NCBI GenBank assembly: GCA_001910725.1
Contig: MJGA01000026.1
Coordinates: 1 to 64,000, forward strand
DNA: 64,000 nucleotides
DNA from: Phanerodontia chrysosporium
Taxonomy: Eukaryota; Basidiomycota; Agaricomycetes; Polyporales; Phanerochaetaceae
Direction of reading: 5' to 3'
In this document: positions 40,580 through 53,558 of the stretch, piece after piece
Layout: each line of letters opens with the position of its first letter
Numbering within the stretch: the first letter of the stretch is position 1
Program-made: the position numbers and the translations under genes
Notes under the pieces: generated by a model
The model's database searches: none
What the model saw: only the letters and a program-made list of their open reading frames with translations
Told to the model about the DNA's origin: nothing

Positions 40580-41161
40580 TTATTTCCGCAAGGATGCATC
40601 TACGGCAGTCAGAAGGTTGACCACCGTAGCGGCGCTCTCCTGCATGCGCTGATGTTTAGCGTACTCGGCCTCGATGGATTTGGTCGTATCGTGGAGAAGC
40701 TTCTCTTCTGTCGGGGCCGCGAGGGGGTTCGTTGAGTCTAGAAGCGGTAAAGCACCGACGCCAGTCTGACGAAGGAACTCCGCAAGCTCCTGAAGCATCG
40801 CGCGCAGGGATGCGGCCTCGGCTGATCTCCATTAATTAGCACGGGGCCTGGACATGCGTGTGGCGACGCACCTGCGGTCTGCAGCGGGTTCGTGCCGGGG
40901 TGATACGCGTGCTCGCTGAGATACAGGTTAGTCACTGGCAATAGAGCGGGAGTGTGCCTATGCGTACACGCCAGCGAGGACGCTGCGAGCAGTGCCCTGG
41001 ATACGCGCGAGGTGCTGTTGCACGGCGTGGATGGCCTGCCGAAAGTCGTCTTGTGCGCTGCGCGGGGCGCCGCTGCCTAGAGCATCCGGCAGCACAAATG
41101 GGACGTCGCTGAAGCCGAGTGGACCGTACAGCGTGTTCTGGCTGCTCGATGTCGAGAACAT
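40580..41161 (-). CDS. Small helical protein, function unknown
   Basis: Three exons: ATG at 41161 with SQNTLYGPLGFSDVPFVLPD and DDFRQAIHAVQQHLARIQGT; a short second exon (VEHAYHPGTNPLQTA, about 40927-40870); and a third from about 40827 to 40580 with AASLRAMLQELAEFLRQTGV and a C-terminal helix (EEKLLHDTTKSIEAEYAKHQ). Both GT-AG joins keep the frame, giving about 160 residues. Two amphipathic helical segments suggest a subunit of a larger complex, but no family is recognised. Its 3' end lies about 85 bp from the copia element, which inserted outside the coding region. Confidence 0.65.
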
Positions 41162-41967
41162 GAGTCGCAGGCAAGTCGTCGTCGCGGAACAAGTCTCGCG
41201 GCGTCACGCAGACGCGCGCTCCGAGGGAAGGGACCCCGTGTACTCCATATCGCTGCTCACATGGTTTTCGAAGATGGCTCCAGCGGCCGAGGTTGACAAG
41301 ATTAACCAAATAGATGCGTTTAGAGACACATAAATTCTAACTTGATGAAACCAAACTTATTTTTTGTTCTCTCTTTCCTTGGGGCCAAGGCCAAGACTAC
41401 AACTGTAGCAGACGGATTCATTGTTGGGCTCAAGCCACTGGCCGCAGCTACCATCAAATAAAGCATCGGAGAGCGTCATATTATTACGCATGCTGCTACG
41501 TAGAACCTGTGCTCTAGCGGTCAGTGGCCCGGTTTCATATCAGATAGCCTAGTGGCCCTAGTCCCGGTACAACTGAGCTACTGCACTGCTATATACCCAC
41601 CTCAATGCGGATATATTTGTATCTCCTGGCATTTCGAAGAATCTCCAATACATGAGCTATAGAGGCAACGACCTGATGTTGCAAGCCCAAGTTCAGTAGG
41701 CGCCTTTTTTCCTTGGATGTCAGGTTGTGCCTGCGCATCATTGAATCTGAGATCTAATCTGCCTCACGTGATGCCTTGCGGCCACGGTGAGGTCGCTTGC
41801 CTTCTCGTCGTCCTCGACCACCTCCATCACCTCGCAAGACACACACCCATCCTCACAGACCGCGGAGCGCGATGTCGACGTCGGCTTGAGCTGCTGAGGT
41901 CCCTCCAGACCTCCCCTCTCAAGCAACAAGTTCACGCTTGTTGGTCCTACCCCGCACATCTCGAGTC
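41162..41967. other. Intergenic region before GCN2
   Basis: About 800 bp holding the presumed divergent promoters of the small protein and GCN2. No further gene is supported. Confidence 0.5.
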
Positions 41968-44900
41968 ATGGATGATCTTCCAGAGAATCGACAGCAAGAA
42001 GAAATAACTGCGCTCAAAAGCATCTACGGAGAAGATTTTATTGATTGCCCCCCTCCAAAAGCTTGGAAGGTCTGTCTGCCAAATATCGGATGGGACGCTC
42101 GCCGTTGACGCACGCTTTGCAGGGAGCACCTAGACTACCCGAGTTTATCATTCGCGTTCGCCATCCAGACCCTGAACATGCCTCTAAGATCTACTTCAAT
42201 CTCCATGTCAAGTGCGTCTCGGCCTTTCATTTCACCTCGTGCGATCGCTGATCTAGTCTATCAGGTTTCCCAAGACGTACCCGACATTGGCACCGCCTAT
42301 CCTGACCGTGCAACAGCAATACGCAGGCTTGAAGCCGCAACACATAGCGAAGCTATCTTCCGTGATACACGCCGAGACGCAGAAGTTGAAGGACACGGAG
42401 ACGGTCTTCTCGGTACGTACTGATAAGCTTGCCTTTCGCCTTCGACTCTTCCCCCCGCCTCATGTTCGCCTTGTGCCTCTTGTTGCCACGCAATGCCTTT
42501 CCTTCGCGCTTCTCCCCTATCCCGTCCTTCAAACAATCGCCGAGTGCGGCGCTGCCTCGCATGGCTGCAACACGTGTTGACAAGACCCTCGAATCTCCGC
42601 GACTCTACTTTGTACGGCCTTGCCACTTTTGACTCGCCCTCGCGGACCCAGGTCCGCCTCAGGATGATCCCAGCTGTCCGCGATGGGAGGATGATCTCTT
42701 CCTGCCGTAAAAGGTCACCTGCCAAAGCTTGCTTGACCTCGTGTCTGTCGCTATACCCTTTTCGCGCCTCGCTTCCCCCGGCCCAGGCAACAGCCTCGCC
42801 TCTCCGTCCCTTCTGCCTATCAGATCTTTTGCGCCGTGTACACGCGACTAACTGGCCATCCTTTTACATATAGGCCGTCGCCGCAGCCCAAGACTGGCTT
42901 CAGAACAACGTTATGCCACCCGTCGAGCCCATCGGGTCGCTCGCGACCGAGATGAACCGTCGTGCCCTCGAGGCCGAGCAGGCGCGGCGCCAGCGTGAGG
43001 AGGCGGAGGCTCAAGAAGCACTCCGTCGTGAAGCACAGCGGCAGCATGAACTCGAGGAGCAGATCCGCGCAGACGCAGAACGCCAGCAGGCCGAGCGTGC
43101 GCGTCTTAGTCGCAACCGTGAACGCTCCGAGTCCGATGCGACTGAACTCTCGATCGGCACGCTCGTCGACGACGGCACGAAGGTTGTGTCGTTCCCAGAG
43201 GACATCGTCTGGGAGGGCGTCCGATTCTCGCATGTGAAGCTATACCAAGCGCAGAAAGGTGCGTAGCGCCCCCGGGCAGCTGTGGAGTAATGACTGACGC
43301 GCCGCAGAGTGTCTCGGAACAGTGTGGCAGGCGGAGCCTATGTGCGACAGCGAGCATGCACTGCAACTGGAGCTCCTCGTTGTCGAGTTTAACGGCCGGT
43401 ACTACTCCACCGCACATGGGCGCAGGAAGCTCAAGACCCTCGCCGACGAATTACGTAGACTCTCTAGCGTGCGCCACACGAACCTCCTCGCCGTACTCGC
43501 ATGCAAGCTCCTGCTGCCGAACACGAACGTCGCGCCGAAGCTCTACATTCTGCATGAGCGTCGGCCGGCGCTAACGCTGCATGATGTCCTCGAAGACTGC
43601 GAATCACTCCGTGAAGACCGGGCGTCGGATTACCTCACGCAGATCCTTTCGGCGCTGAATGCATTGCACACGGCTGACGTGCTTCACCGTGGGCTGAGCC
43701 CCAAGTGCATCGGTCTCGTCCCTGGCAAACATCCTGGTGATCCCAAAGCAGTCAAGATCTTCAAGGTCGGGTTCTACGTTGCTTTGCTCGACATGAATCG
43801 CTCCGAGCGGTTTCTGGCGGCTTGCCCGGGCAAGCCAGAGCATCAGAATATACCCGAGGGCTGGTACGTAGCTCATCTACTGTTGAGGACCGTGCTGACA
43901 GAGTGTGAACAGGCTTCCCAAAGACGCCCTCGAGTCGCCGCTCGAGTACACGAAGAACCGAGATGTACACTCTGTCGGCATCATACTGCTGCAAATGCTC
44001 CTCGGGCTCGACGTGATGGATCGCTTTCAAGACTTCCATATGGCTCTCCGCAACTGTACGTACCATATCATTGAACAGTGCGCGAGTCTGACGTTGCTCC
44101 AGCGCACATATCGCAAGCCATGCAGCAACATGCCCTTGCGATGCTTGCTCCCACCAAGAAACATGTTTCGCCTCACTCATTGCTGGCAAGCATGGCAGGC
44201 ATTGCGCTTGGCACGGCGATGCGCACCCCGTCTATCCCAATCAATGGTCCGTAAAACCCTTTTTCTTGTGTGTACAAAGCTTACATGCGTACAGGGAATG
44301 GGCATGGCTTTGGTCCGAAGACGCCGCATGCTGTAACTAACTACAGTGGCTCGCCGGAGTCCGACTACTTCAATAAGACTGTTGCAGCGCGACCTCGACA
44401 TGCAAGCAGGTGGAAGGAAGACTGGGAAGAGCTTGAACTCCTGGTTTGTTCTCACCGCTTTGTTGCCCGCTTCTGGTGTTAACGGGGACCAGGGTCGCGG
44501 GGCGTTCGGTTCTGTTGTCAAAGCTCGGAACAAGATGGACTCTAGAATATACGCGGGTGCGTACCAGCTGACATGCCGGCAAAGCCTCATGTGACGGGCA
44601 GCTGACTGTCTTCTAGTGAAGAAGATCCGCCTACGCACAAGCCAGAGCGACCAGAAGATCTTCCGGGAGGTCGACACCTTAAGCAGGCTCAACCACCGAT
44701 ACATCGTGCGATACTACACCACTTGGATTGAGACTTCGGATCACGTATCGACCGCGACGTCCGCGGTTGGGTCATCAGCTGGCACGTCGGTTCCTGGCAA
44801 TGCGAACGGATCCACGACGGAGGCGGAAGAGGAGAGCGATCCCTTCGCAATCAACCTCGATGACCTCGACGATTACAATGACACGCCGAGTCACAGCTTT

Positions 44901-47900
44901 CCCGCCATCACCTTCACGCGTAGTGGCACCCCGCGATCCGATGAGGGCGAGTCCACTAGCAGCGAAGGCAGCGCGTCGAGTGACGAGGTCATATTGCCGC
45001 ACAGTGGCCGCGGGCGCGAACTCACGAAGCGCGCAGCTACACCGGTGCCCTCGGTGTCACGGACGTTATACATCCAGATGGAGTACGTCGAACGGCAGAC
45101 GCTGAAGGAGCGCATCGCCGAAGGGCTCAGCGAGAGCGAAGCCTGGCGGCTCTTCCAGCAGATCGTCGACGCGCTCGTGCACATGTCGAGCATGAACATC
45201 CTGCACCGCGACATAAAGCTCACTAACATCTTCATTGATGGCAAGGGCGACTGCAAGATCGGTGATTTCGGCCTCGCGACCAGTGCTCTTGCAGTGGTGG
45301 ACCCGACGGACTTTGTGCAGACCCCTGCGATCGAGGCGGACATGACGCTCGACGTCGGGACGCGGTTGTACATCGCCCCTGAGGTGCAGTCGTCCAAGGG
45401 CAAAGGACGCAACCATGCGAAAGCGGACATGTACAGTCTCGGAATCGTCTTCTTTGAGATGAACCATCCCTTCACCACGGGCTTTGAACGCATCAAGGTC
45501 TTGGAGCAGCTCCGGACGCCTGAGATCGTGTTCCCGCCTACGTGGGACTCACATCGGACACGGCAAAGACAGAGTAGGTAATTTGTATGATCGAGTCGAT
45601 TCCTGTTACTGAATTCGCCCCAGTTATCTCCTGGCTGTTGAAGCACGACCCCGACGAGCGACCTACTGCACTCGAATTGTCACAAAGTAACTTGCTGCCT
45701 CCACGAGTGGAAGACGAGTTTTTCAAGGATACCCTCAAGTTAATAGGTGCGTCTAGCGCAGTGGCTCGCTCTAGACAGCCACTTATGCCTGGTTCCTGCT
45801 GCAGTCAAGCATGACTCTCCTTATCGACAATCCGTACTATCGACCCTCTTCAGCCAAACCACGAAAGCATCGCACGGTATCCTTTACGACCAAGACGAAG
45901 TACCTGAACATACTACGCTCAACGGCATAGTACACGACCGTATGGTGCAGATTTTCCGCCTGCATGGCGCCATCGACATGGAGCCCCCCTTGCTGCTCCC
46001 GGTTCTCAACCCCGATGAGGACTACTCTCGCGCAGTCTTTCTCGATCGTAACGGGGATGTAGTGGCTTTGCCGAACAGCCCGCTCGCGCCTTTTGCACGG
46101 ATGGCTGCCCGTATCAATATCCGCAGGATCAAGCGCTTCCACATCAGCGATATCTATAGGCCAGAGTGCGTGTTTTTGTGACTTGGCTGGAGCCGTCTAA
46201 TCGGTCCCACGTAGCCCCGTCGCCGGTCATCCCAAGGCGTCCAAAGCGGCCGTCTTCGATATCATCACACAGGACCTGGAGTCTGGCCCTAGCGCCGCCA
46301 CCGCCGAGGCAATTGCGATAGTCAACGACGTCCTCGATAGTTTCGCCAATCTGGAGAAGTATGACATCCATCTTTCGCATACCAGGAGTGCGTAGCGTGC
46401 GATTTAGTTCACAGCATCTGTTGACCCTCCTCACAGTCTACGACGCCTTGTTCGACCAGGTGGCACCCCACATCCGAAGTGACGTACTGAAGCTACTCGT
46501 GCAGTCAAATGCGTCGCCATCTCAGCGGCGGCAACTTCTCATCGAGAAAGGCCTGACTCGCAGCTTTGTCGAGTGCATCGACATTCTTGCGGACAACGGT
46601 CAGCCACACGTAAACTTTGATATATCAATGGTCGCTCACAGCGATGCAGACGCAGACGTTGACGAGCTTCTCGTCCGATTGGAGCGTGTGTCGCCATCGA
46701 TGGTCATTAGCATCTATCAGGCGGCACAAGAAATCAAGAATACGATGCAATTCGCAGCGGCGACAGGCGTCACGCGCACGATCTATTTCCACCCGTTATT
46801 CATGATGCGCAACCCGACAAACTTCTTCGATGGTCTTTGCTTCGAGGTCGTCAAGCGGCAACAGCCCCAGAAAAGGTCCGACACGTTGGCGATAGGGGGA
46901 CGGTACGCTGATGCTTACGTTACTATCTGGTGCAGGGCTCATTCTGGTCCCTAGCTATGACAAGTTCATCAACCGTTTCAGTCCCGTGCGGACCAGGACC
47001 GAGGGCCTCGCCGCGGTTGCGGTGCAAGTCTCGCTGGAGAAGATCACTGTAGCTCTCGCGTCGTTCCAGAGCGTCTCACAGAAGACCTTGCTGAAGGAAC
47101 GAAAGTCCTACGGTTACTGGAGTCCACGCCGTTGCGACGTCTACGTCGTCTCGCACCAGTCAGGGCATCTCGCGGACCGTTTGGAAGTCACTTCGCTCCT
47201 TTGGAAGAACAACATCAGCGCAGACATGATGTACGAATTTGGCCTGCAGACAGTTGAGCATGAGAATGTAGTCGATCAGTGTTCACGCGAGGGCATCTTG
47301 TGAGTCCTCCTGTCTGCCTATGCTGTAGGCGATTCTGCTTAACTGCCTTAGGTTCATCGTTTACCCTCGTCCTCGTAACGCGCGGCGCGACCAGCCCGCG
47401 TTCAAGGTCAAGAGCGTCCTGAAGGGCGTCGAATACGAGTGTGAGTTTGTTCTCGACTATCTGTTTGGCCCTCAGCTAAAGCCCCTCTCTAGTGTCGAGA
47501 CAGGAGCTCGTGCCATTCCTGCATCAACAAATCGCTGAACAGAAACGGATCGACGCCTCGCTTTCCGGAGCACCGCTTGTCTCGGTGGCGGAAGGGACGC
47601 AGGCTGTAGCCGCCTCCAAAGAGGCGACGGGGCCGGAAGTCCATCTAGTTTTGCAAGGCGATGCGAAAAAGCAGCGGAAGCAGACGAAGCAGATGTACAT
47701 GGACAGAGGTAAGCATTCTTGTTTGTTTCCCCAGCCGGCCTTCCCGATGAACGCTGGTGTAGCGTTCGAATTCGGCGTCGACTTGAAGAACGCGATGGCT
47801 CAGTCCAACGTCCCCATCATCGCAGTGGACGTCAGCGATTCGGTCTTCGACCAGATGACCAAAAGCACGGCGTGGCTCACGGACGAGAACGCGTGGAAGG

Positions 47901-48043
47901 CCCTGGTGGCCCACTTCCCGACATCGCAGTCATCGTACGCGCATCAGATCCGCGAGGCGGTGCTAAGGCGCAAGGCCGACGGGTGCAGGTTCCTCATTCT
48001 CTTCGCCGTCAAAGAAGAGCGGCCGTTCCTTGTCAACCTTTGA
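41968..48043 (+). CDS. gcn2: GCN2-type eIF2-alpha kinase
   Basis: Starts at ATG 41968 and ends at TGA 48041-48043, with many short introns. In order: an RWD domain (ENRQQEEITALKSIYGEDF, then LPEFIIRVRHPDPEHA) that binds the GCN1/GCN20 complex; a charged coiled coil (EQARRQREEAEAQEALRRE); a pseudokinase domain with a degenerate catalytic loop (DVLHRGLSPKCIGL); an active kinase domain with GRGAFGSVVKARN spliced together across an intron, Lys in YAVKKIRLR, a long acidic insert (ESDPFAINLDDLDDYND), HRDIKLTNIF and IGDFGLATS; a HisRS-like domain (HTRSA lost, but IGGRY and FFDGLCFEVV present); and a C-terminal ribosome/dimer domain ending RPFLVNL. It phosphorylates eIF2-alpha when uncharged tRNA accumulates. 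HRDIKLTN has Leu where most kinases have Pro. Confidence 0.93.
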
Positions 48044-48247
48044 TCTATCGTTTGCTTGACCATCTTGCCATGCTTCATTGCTTAATCATACTAAATGTAC
48101 CTCAAATCGATTCTCTACGCTGTATAATGCCTCACAACTGTCGTAGTTACCCATGTAATGGATCCCCTGACATTGAATTACACCTTTATGCCAAATCGGT
48201 ATCGCCCAAGTAATTTGTACTAAAATGCATGATGAAACCTTTGAGAA

Positions 48248-48319
48248 AGCAACTTGGCGCAGGGGTAGCGCGCGGGGCTCATAACCCCGAGGTCGCTGGA
48301 TCGAAACCAGCAGTTGCTA
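48248..48319 (+). tRNA. Initiator tRNA-Met (CAT)
   Basis: 72 bp folding as a cloverleaf: acceptor AGCAACT/AGTTGCT, D-arm GCGC/GCGC, anticodon arm CGGGG-CTCATAA-CCCCG, T-arm GCTGG-ATCGAAA-CCAGC. Initiator marks are the A1:U72 pair and the T-loop ATCGAAA (A54, A60) instead of TTCGAAT. No intron. Internal box A (TGGCGCAGGGG) and box B (GATCGAAACC) are recognisable. Confidence 0.95.
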
Positions 48320-50174
48320 TGCATACGAAGCAGAGGTGTTGTTTTTGTGTCGACGGCTGCAGAGTGGAAAGCTTTTCTGACACGTAGCTCATAAGTTGTA
48401 CGTTTTGCTAACTCACCGAGCAGTAGAATTGAGCCGTAATTGACTCCCGAAAGTGATAACATCACAGGGTGACCCGAAGTCCTAACCAGTGCGTGCATCA
48501 CACCGTAGAATCATCCCTCTATATAGCGGGCCATGAACGGGTCAGTTCGTGCTAAGAGCTGTGAGAGGAATTGCCTTCGCGGTGTTGCAGACGGTTCGTG
48601 TCCACGCGATAGGTTAGGGTTAACACCACGTGTGATTATTTGGCCCTGTTAGATTCAAAGGCCGTCGCCTTCCGAATGCAGTGCACGCCCGCTCGCACTG
48701 ACCACTGGTCTCTTTTCTGTCCTATAAATCTTTATGCTCTCTTGGAAGGGTGAGATCCGTCTGTGTTACCTGCCTTGATTTTGCTACTCGCTCTGCATAT
48801 TCTGCCGCAATTGATTTGCCGCGCGAAGGCTGATTTTATTCTAGGTTTCAAGTCGAGTCCCTGCCATGTCTTGGATAGAAAGACCGCAAAGATCCTGAAG
48901 AGCACACCGTACTTCAGTCGCGGTACCCATTGATTATATGGATTACTCGTACTCACGCAGACTGGTGAGTTTGATTATGGTAATGGCAAACGTTGAGTTG
49001 CTGTTGGCATGTATTCACCGCCTGTCAGTAGCATTCTTCTCACTCACATGACACACTGCTGTAGCACACTTGCTTTCAGAAGACGAGATAGACTGTCCAA
49101 TCGATGAGATGCTCATATCTTTCTATGGGTGCGTTGCAAATGCCTTGCCTTCTCTTTGGTACCAACTCTCGTTGCTCCACAGGCGCGGTCTCGAGGTAGC
49201 AGGCCGTGCGTTCTCCACCGGGAGAGTATGCTCTGAGGTCCAATGAGCAGGCAGTCTTCGCTTGTTGGCAATCCACATGTCCCGCCGACCTCCCCGTTGC
49301 ACAGGCCGGAAGCAAGTCATATGCACCCGGCATCCGCCACTAGTCTCCACTTATTCCAAATCGTCGCTGCTTCCTGTGAGTACCCGACTAGCCCTGGGAT
49401 GCGCGAATGCCCACGAACGGAGTGTACAATGTCCGCAGGGCGACGCAGCGTGGTAGGCCGCTGCACCCTGCATGCCCACCAGACCAGCATCCCTGCCTTT
49501 CGCGCATTCAAACGGCCCTACTTTAGGCCAGCCTCGGTGCCACAATACCAAGAACCACGGTGTCCGCCCTCACTGCTGGGGCCGGTTGGAGAAGGACAGT
49601 TTGGTGAGGCGTCCGCGGGGGATCTTCTCCTTGAGCCAGCTTGGAAGAATGTCTACACGAAGACCGCAATGTTGCCGGAAGGATAATGCTGCAAAAGTCG
49701 TCTCGCTTGGCTCATCCCCGCTCGGATATGGTCGTCCATCGCAACTCAGTGCTTGGTGTCCGGGGATGTCGGCGATGCGCGCGTCCGCCGGAGCCACAGC
49801 GTGGCGCAGGCCTATTAAGTGGGTCCTTCTCTTCACAGCACAAATGAAGCTTCTCTGATACCCTCTGATACATTCCGCAGGGCCGCGCCCTTCGCGAAGG
49901 GAGAAGCCGCGCACTGCGCCCAAACTTAATTGCAAGCTTTGGAACCTGGACGCCTTCGCGGGGCTCGTGCTGCCGTCACCCACTGAATCGAGCGTCGCGG
50001 TTCGTCCCCCGCGAGTCCGATGCTCGCGGTGCTCTGTTCTCGCTGAAACTGTGCAGGTACCGCCGGCATGTGATCACGCGCAAAGGGGCTCTACACGAAA
50101 ACGTCCGCCTGCGCGTCCTGCAACATCACGACCACACATCCCCACCTCCCTCACGCGCCCTCGCCGGGTCGTGC
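48320..50174. other. Long region without a supported gene
   Basis: About 1.85 kb. Open frames on both strands (for example 49243-49686 plus and 49570-49983 minus) lack motifs, clean introns and coding bias. The right end becomes GC-rich. A diverged pseudogene or non-coding RNA cannot be excluded. Confidence 0.4.
48342..48346 (+). terminator. RNA polymerase III terminator of the initiator tRNA
   Basis: T5 run 23 bp after the tRNA, the usual Pol III stop. Confidence 0.75.
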
Positions 50175-50784
50175 CTACGGCAGGCGCTGCAGCCCGCCCG
50201 AAGGGATGCCGCTGCCGGGCCCCGTCTGCGTGTGGTCCGGGGCGGGGCCCGTGCCCTCGGGGTGTACGCTGTCCGCGGGACCGCCCGCGCCTCCGTACCC
50301 CGCAAACTCGCTGTCGTTCCGCCCACCTGCTTCGCGCGGCGGCTCGGACGCGGCGTGGTACTCTGCCGCGGCGCCGCCTGCGCCTGCGCCGAGCCCTGCG
50401 TCCAGTGCCGTCGCCGCGCCGGCGCCCGCGAGGCCGCCGCCGTAGGCGTCGCTGCCGCCCGTGCGCGAGCGATCGTGCCCGCGCTGCCCCTCCACGTGCG
50501 TGCGCCGCTCGACCTCGGCCTCCGCAAGCTCGCGTTCTGGGTCCTTGCGCTCGGGCGGTGCATGCGTGTTGCCCTGGAGAGCCTCGGTGAGATGGCCTGC
50601 GTAGCCGTCAACGGTCAGTGCCGGTCGTGAGCCAGCGGCACAGATGGAAGGCCTGACCATGGGCAGCTTCTCTGTGAGGATCGTCAGGCGGTCAGTGTGG
50701 TGAGAGTTGGTGACGGAGGGGGGCGTACTTGATTCGCTCGCCAAGACTCGGCTTGTCGTTGGTATTATCGTTTCTGTCTGGCAT
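50175..50784 (-). CDS. Small hydrophilic Gly/Ala/Glu-rich protein, unknown
   Basis: ATG at 50784 (MPDRNDNTNDKPSLGERIK). Possible exons are 50784-50729, 50671-50658 and 50596-50175; these join in frame with GT-AG borders and give SLGERIKEAAHGHLTEALQG. An acidic-basic stretch (ERKDPERELAEAEVERRTHV) follows, then a long Gly/Ala-rich tail ending GGLQRLP. The KEAAHG-type segment and overall hydrophilicity recall small fungal stress or LEA-like proteins, but this is a weak resemblance. The middle exon is only 14 bp, so the model is tentative. Confidence 0.5.
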
Positions 50785-52289
50785 GGCTTTGTGCTGAGAT
50801 TCTCTTGTGTTAGGTATCGTCGCAAGGCGGTTCCTGGCAAGCTGTGAGCCCCTGCATCCCGGTGCCTTCGGACAGCCAGCAACGGCTCCACCTAGTGGCA
50901 GCCTCGTATGATGTAAGTACTTGGGTTAAGGTTTAGATAGTCACCCACCCGCATATGTTCGCAGGGACGCACGACCCATCACGTTCATCTTCATGACACG
51001 AGCGACCCTGGGTCTAATCTCAATCGGGGCCATAGCATTCCGGATAGGCTTTCATTCATGCACACGCCGCCGCCGCCGCCATGCGCACAGCCCACCGTGC
51101 TCGCCATCTATCGCCACACTGAGCCAAACGCAAACGAGCCTGGGGGGGCGAGGATGCAGTGGCGGCGCCAGGCCGATCACAAATGTGCCGAGACGTATTG
51201 CGTGCGGTGTCTCGTGTCTCGGGCTCTGCGCGGACAGAAGGGGTCTGATGTTCTCCGCAACATACGCGGGAACCGGGGGCGCCTTCCGCACCGTCTCTGC
51301 GGATGGGGGCCTATATAAAGGCCTGCGGCGAGCCAGTACGAGCCGTGGCCCATGATCCCCCCGCCTCCCCAGTTGTTCCCCCCAGGGCACGCCGCCCGCC
51401 CCGCTGCGCGCGGGCCACACCTTGACTTCCGGTGTCACCCACACAGCGGCCCTCGCAGGCGACCCCGCTCGGGGCCGCCGCCAGCCGCTGTGTCGTGGCG
51501 GCCGCAAGGATTGGTGGGGCCCGTGCGCAGCGCAGGGTGCGCGCACCTCGCCTCGCCTCGCCGCCGCCGCCGCTTCCGCAGGTGCGTCGTCCCCGCGTGC
51601 GTCTCTGCCGCCTCTCGCAGCCGGTCGTGGGCCCTGTCCTCTGCAGAGCATCTGAGGTAGTACACCAGCCCTGCTGCGCTTGCTGGCGTGCGCGCGGACT
51701 TCTGGTTCGTGCGCAAGTCATCGTGGAACCGCAATCGGGCCCCAACTGGCCTCTGACAATTCCTCAGGACATGCGTTCACACGTCCTGTTCGCGATGCTA
51801 TCCATCTGCGATACATATGCGCCGTGTGTCCTCCCTGCTTCCCCTGCGACGTGCCGTTATCGCCGTCGTGGGTGCCTTGTTCCGGTGGGATCGTCTTCTG
51901 TGCTCGCACGCTCACTGTATACAAAACAATAAAACATATTGAGCACGTCATGACTGCAACCGGCCATGCTAGTTCTGACGACCGTGCGAGCAATGAACGA
52001 AGAGAATAACAGCATGCCGAACCCAGCAGGCGAGGTTCTCATGTCACAGTCCAAGGCGTTGCGCAAGGCCTACCACGTGTGGTACGATGCAGAACCCAGT
52101 TCAGACTATTGATACAACGAAGAGCAAACGCGCGATAGCATACAAGTAGGTAGCATACAGCATGACAACGCGACCTGAATACATGACCAAGCCCGTGAGA
52201 AGGGGCGCGAAAGCGCACGCCTTTTCCGTCACATCCGCAAGATGACCGTCCCCAATGAACCTCAAGCCTTTTCAAGCCGAAAGAGGCAC
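50785..52289. other. GC-rich region without a confident gene
   Basis: About 1.5 kb. A CTATATAAAG motif at about 51310 precedes an ATG at 51352 by 40 bp on the plus strand, but the frame that follows is low-complexity Pro/Arg/Ala and no intron model gave a sensible protein. The right part is the 3' flank of the eL8 gene. Confidence 0.4.
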
Positions 52290-53558
52290 TTAGAGCTTGG
52301 CAGCGTTGGCAGCAGAGAGGGTCTGGCCGGCAGCCTTGGCACGCTTGCGCATCATCTGCGCAGACTTGTTGCCACGGACACCTCCGCCCCACTGGCGACG
52401 GTGCTCCTCGTACTTGTCGGTGCTGCAGACACGATCGTAAGTTACAACACAGAGCGAAGACGGAAGACGACGCCACGCACAAGTTGGCCTTGGCGGCAGA
52501 GACAAGGGTAGCGAGCTCGCGCTGGTCCTCGGAGCGGACCTCCTGGAGGGTAACGACGGCGGCGGTCTTCTTGTGGACGACCGTGCCGAGACGAGCCTTG
52601 CCCTTGACGATGACGTATGGCACACCCATCTTGCGGCAGAGGGCGGGAAGGAAGACGACGAGCTCAATGGGGTCGACATCGTGGGCGATGACGACGAGAG
52701 ACGCCTTCTTGGCCTCGATGAGGGCAACACAGTGGTTCAGGCCGTACTTAACGAAGAGGGGCTTCTTGGAGTCCTTGGCCTGAGCCTCCTTCTCCTCGGC
52801 GGTAGCCTTGGCGAGGGCATCGAGACGAGCCTTCTTCTCCTGCTTGGTCTCGGGGCGGTACTTGTTGAGGAGCTTGAACAGCTGGGTGGCAGTGTTCTTG
52901 TCCAGGGTGTGGGAGAACTGCGCGATGGCAGGGGGCACCTTGAGGCGCTGGTTGAGGATGACCTTCTGGCGCTGGAGACGGATGTACTCAGGCCACTTGA
53001 CGAAGCGAGTCAAGTCGGTCTTGGGCTGAATGTCCTGGCCTGCAAGGAGAGTCAAGATCGTTGCGAGGCTAACAGTCACGGACGCATACCAATGCCGAAG
53101 TTCTTGGGGCGGGACTCGAAGAGGGGGTTCTTCTGAGTCTTGGTGGCCTTGCTGGCGAAGGGGGCAGCAGCGGGCTTCTTTCCGGTCTTGGTGGCCTTCG
53201 GCTGGTCATTGAGACGGGTGTGAGCGATATGCACAACAGCGGTGAAGCCGTCGTCACGTCGGTGCACCCGGAGCTCTAACGCCCGCACTCAGAACTCGAC
53301 GGAGCGAGAGAGTACGGGCCCAGCATCCACAGCACGCCTCATTGCTCAGAGAGCTCAGCAAGTGCATGATTGTGTTCGCTGACACAGATGTCTGCGAGGG
53401 GACGAGACAGTCTAAAGCGAGATCGTTAGCAGCCTCCAAAGGGACATCCGGACGAGGGACATACCATCCACCCCAAAAGCTCACGTTCCCAACAGACATC
53501 CGTGGTTTCCGAGCTCCTGCGCACCGGCAGGGACAGGACTGGCGGGTGCACTCACCAT
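52290..53558 (-). CDS. RPL8: 60S ribosomal protein eL8 (L7a / Rpl8)
   Basis: Exon 1 is only the start codon (53558-53556); a 354-bp intron follows, then exon 2 from 53201 begins [18 protein letters not shown] and reaches [14 protein letters not shown]. Two more short introns separate [20 protein letters not shown] (exon 3) and the last exon [20 protein letters not shown] ending AANAAKL. The body holds the L7Ae RNA-binding fold ([40 protein letters not shown]). Length, about 260 residues, fits the family. Its job is structural in the large ribosomal subunit. Splitting just after the ATG is common in fungal ribosomal protein genes. The first intron is several times longer than its neighbours. 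Confidence 0.93.

Noticed and set aside
41515..41600. Second tRNA gene
   Set aside because: GGTTTCATATC and similar words suggested tRNA arms, but no cloverleaf or T-loop could be formed.
51352..51660. Small plus-strand gene downstream of a TATA-like box
   Set aside because: Low-complexity Pro/Arg/Ala frame in very GC-rich DNA, all three frames partly open, no sensible intron model.
53202..53555. Intronic C/D snoRNA in eL8
   Set aside because: Scattered TGACGA and CTGA words but no properly spaced C, D', C', D set with terminal stem.
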